DNA of 6,244 nt, taken from contig NZCQ01000014.1 of NCBI GenBank assembly GCA_002688335.1, forward strand, positions 1 to 6,244, in the 5' to 3' direction. This DNA is from Candidatus Pacearchaeota archaeon. Lineage in GTDB: Archaea; Nanobdellota; Nanobdellia; Pacearchaeales; GW2011-AR1. The translations under genes and the position numbers were made by a program. Below the pieces are notes generated by a model. That model had not been told where the DNA came from, ran no database searches, and saw only the letters and a program-made list of their open reading frames with translations. Below are positions 4,657 through 6,244 of the stretch, one piece after another; the stretch's first letter is position 1; each line of letters begins with the position of its first letter.

Positions 4657-4666
4657 TTTTATAAAC
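4657..4666 (+). promoter_or_regulatory. box A (TATA) at leaderless distance
   Basis: TTTTATAAAC is centred about 26 nt upstream of the ATG at 4687. This matches the archaeal box A consensus and the spacing of a leaderless transcript. It supports the ATG at 4687 over the in-frame TTG at 4639, which lies before the promoter. It lies in the 44-nt gap after the Taw3 stop. Confidence 0.6.
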
Positions 4667-4686
4667 AATATTTCACTAAAAAAGAT

Positions 4687-5415
4687 ATGAAAAGAGGCCA
4701 AGTCACTATACTTTTAGTTGTTGCAGTAGTTATAATAGCTGCAGTAATATTTATCCTTTTTTTAAACACTAGTTCTAAACAGACTGCGATTGATGTATCG
4801 AAAATAGATCCGGTTATCTTGCCCGTTTATAATCATTATTTATCATGTATTGAAACCCTAACGGATGAAGCGGTTGAGATAATTGGTCTTAGTGGTGGAT
4901 ATATAAAATTACCTGAAGAATATCTAAATGCAGGTTCATCAAAAATAGGATATGGTATCTCTAAAGGTAAGAAGGTACTTGTAACAAATGATAAAATTGA
5001 GGATGAGATTGAAGATTATCTGGAAAGGTTTTCAACATTTTGTATTGATTCGGATGATTTTCTAGATTTAATAATTGAAGATTCAAAAAGCGAGTTTAAA
5101 ATTAAAATTGAAGAAGGGAAGATAATTGTTGAAGTTATTAAAGGATTTAGCATTATTAAGGAAGAGAAAGGATATGAATTTAAAGAAGGAGGGATTATTG
5201 AAATAAAATCAGAAATGTATGGGCTTATAAAAACAAGTGAAAATATAATTGATAGTCAAATAAAAGATCTTGATTCAATTGACCTAATCTCTTTATCTGA
5301 ACAAGATCATCCGGTTGAGGTTGTACCATTTGATGAAGAGAATTTTATTTTCTTTGTTAAAAGTTCTGAAAATAATGAAAAACAAGAAATCTTTAGATTT
5401 GGAGTAAATAAATGA
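4687..5415 (+). CDS. membrane-anchored, pilin-like KRGQVT protein of DPANN type
   Basis: A 242-aa protein with a short basic N-terminus MKRGQ followed by an uninterrupted hydrophobic segment (residues 6-26). KRG|Q plus a hydrophobic helix resembles archaeal class III (type IV pilin-like) signal peptides, which are cut between Gly4 and Gln5, though the usual Glu at +5 is absent. The remainder should lie outside the membrane: SKIDPVILPVYNHYLSCIETLTDEA with Cys54, IIGLSGGYIKLP (GGY at 70-72), and ERFSTFC with Cys119, a possible disulfide pair. It continues as an acidic beta-rich domain. I associate this layout with uncharacterised proteins common in Woesearchaeota/Pacearchaeota, and no function is established to my knowledge. 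It is the first gene of a leaderless transcript and overlaps the next gene by 4 nt (ATGA). Confidence 0.75.
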   Translation: MKRGQVTILLVVAVVIIAAVIFILFLNTSSKQTAIDVSKIDPVILPVYNHYLSCIETLTDEAVEIIGLSGGYIKLPEEYLNAGSSKIGYGISKGKKVLVTNDKIEDEIEDYLERFSTFCIDSDDFLDLIIEDSKSEFKIKIEEGKIIVEVIKGFSIIKEEKGYEFKEGGIIEIKSEMYGLIKTSENIIDSQIKDLDSIDLISLSEQDHPVEVVPFDEENFIFFVKSSENNEKQEIFRFGVNK

Positions 5416-6244
5416 AAGAATTAAGAAAAACTATTCAATTAATTGGAATTTTTGTTTTCTTAATTTCGATTAGTCTTTTAATGATTGGTGTTAATTCTCA
5501 AGAAAATAATAATTATGAAGTTAAAGAAGATAATGAGGGAAATAAGATAATTAAGGTTAAGGATAAAACTTACATTATTCCAAGAAGTATTGATATTAAA
5601 GAAGGAGTTGGAGGCATAGTTTTTGTAAATGAGGGAGAGGATAAAAAGTTTGAATTTTTAGGAAATAACATTCTGTTAATAAAAGGAGCGGAAGTTGAGG
5701 TTACCTCAACTAGTAATGGTCAAGAAATAGACCTTAGAGGAAGGGGAGAAATTACTACTGAATGGAATCATTTACCCAAAATTAAAAATGCTAAACTTAA
5801 ACTTGATAAAGATAATAACATTATTTTTGCAGAATTTGAGTCTACTGGAAATGAAGAATACGAATTTGAATTTAATGATAAGATTTATAGTTTTAGGACT
5901 GAGAAAGGGTCAAAAGTTCTATTTGATCCAAAAGAGAAAGTAATTAAGAGTGATAAAGTGATTGTTAAAATTAATGGGAAAGAGATTAGTGGTGAGAAAT
6001 TTAGTATTTATCTTGGTGAAAAAGAGGTTGTAGAAGGGGAAAATACGATTATAATAACTGATGATAAAATAGAAGCAATTGGAAAAGTTAAGGTTGAAAC
6101 GGATAGTTTTTCATATGAAGGTTTGATTGACTCAGCAAAATTATCTGTTGATATAAGGGATGGGGTTGAGAATATCAAAATTGAAGGGGAAGAAGATCGA
6201 AGCAAGGAAGAAGGAGGAATTGCTAAGTTTAGTAAAAAATATAG
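5412..6244 (+). CDS. secreted or anchored beta-rich protein, 3' end beyond window
   Basis: An open frame of 277 codons begins with an ATG overlapping the previous stop (ATGA) and runs to the window end without a stop, so the gene is partial. The N-terminus MKELRK is followed by a hydrophobic segment (about 8-26) and a possible signal peptidase site after VNS (27-29), predicting export. The mature part is rich in Lys, Glu, Ile and Asn, with alternating short hydrophobic runs and charged turns (for example KIIKVKDKTYII at 44-55 and KVIVKINGKEISG at about 177-189), as in beta-sandwich or beta-helix surface proteins. I see no cysteines and no catalytic motif, and I do not recognise the family. 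Tight coupling to the preceding anchored protein suggests that both act at the cell surface. Confidence 0.75.
   Translation, partial: MKELRKTIQLIGIFVFLISISLLMIGVNSQENNNYEVKEDNEGNKIIKVKDKTYIIPRSIDIKEGVGGIVFVNEGEDKKFEFLGNNILLIKGAEVEVTSTSNGQEIDLRGRGEITTEWNHLPKIKNAKLKLDKDNNIIFAEFESTGNEEYEFEFNDKIYSFRTEKGSKVLFDPKEKVIKSDKVIVKINGKEISGEKFSIYLGEKEVVEGENTIIITDDKIEAIGKVKVETDSFSYEGLIDSAKLSVDIRDGVENIKIEGEEDRSKEEGGIAKFSKKY

Noticed and set aside
4639..4686. TTG start at 4639 for the KRGQVT protein
   Set aside because: It would put 16 polar residues before a canonical KRGQ signal and lies upstream of the box A that fits the ATG at 4687.
6008..6205. Minus-strand 65-codon frame rich in Ser and Ile
   Set aside because: It is the complement of the long open coding frame that runs to the window end.

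Overview
The window looks like a piece of an AT-rich archaeal chromosome, most likely from a DPANN-type lineage (Woesearchaeota/Pacearchaeota-like). Three observations support this: a Taw3/TYW3 wyosine-modification gene; a secreted protein with the N-terminus MKRGQVT followed by a long hydrophobic stretch, which I associate with these lineages; and TATA-type box A promoters placed about 25 nt upstream of start codons (leaderless transcripts) with almost no Shine-Dalgarno sequences. The lineage assignment is inference from gene content, because no rRNA is present.

Left half (1-3112), all on the minus strand. In transcription order: a thioredoxin (3112-2780), a dCTP deaminase/dUTPase-family protein (2724-2188), a small unknown protein (2183-1824), thymidylate synthase (1756-647), dihydrofolate reductase (647-165), and the 5' part of a tRNA-Lys(UUU) cut by the window edge. 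The DCD/DUT-family protein, ThyA and FolA together form a thymidylate module: supply of dUMP, its methylation with methylene-tetrahydrofolate, and regeneration of tetrahydrofolate. ThyA and FolA overlap by one base. Two enzymes carry unusual residues: ThyA has lysines where the phosphate-binding arginine pair is expected, and the DCD/DUT protein has Gly and Asn at the positions aligned with the usual catalytic Glu and Asp.

Centre (3113-3540), no large gene. It lies between divergently transcribed units and is packed with inverted repeats: a dyad at the thioredoxin promoter, a cluster of AACTTTTG(C) repeats with mutually exclusive pairings, a box A facing right, and a leader with three hairpins that contains a 27-codon mini-ORF.

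Right half (3541-6244), plus strand. A single-domain, receiver-like protein whose only start (GTG) sits inside a hairpin is followed by Taw3, then a pilin-like membrane-anchored protein with a leaderless promoter, and finally a secreted or anchored beta-rich protein that overlaps its predecessor by 4 nt (ATGA) and runs off the window. This last partial gene covers the final 833 nt.
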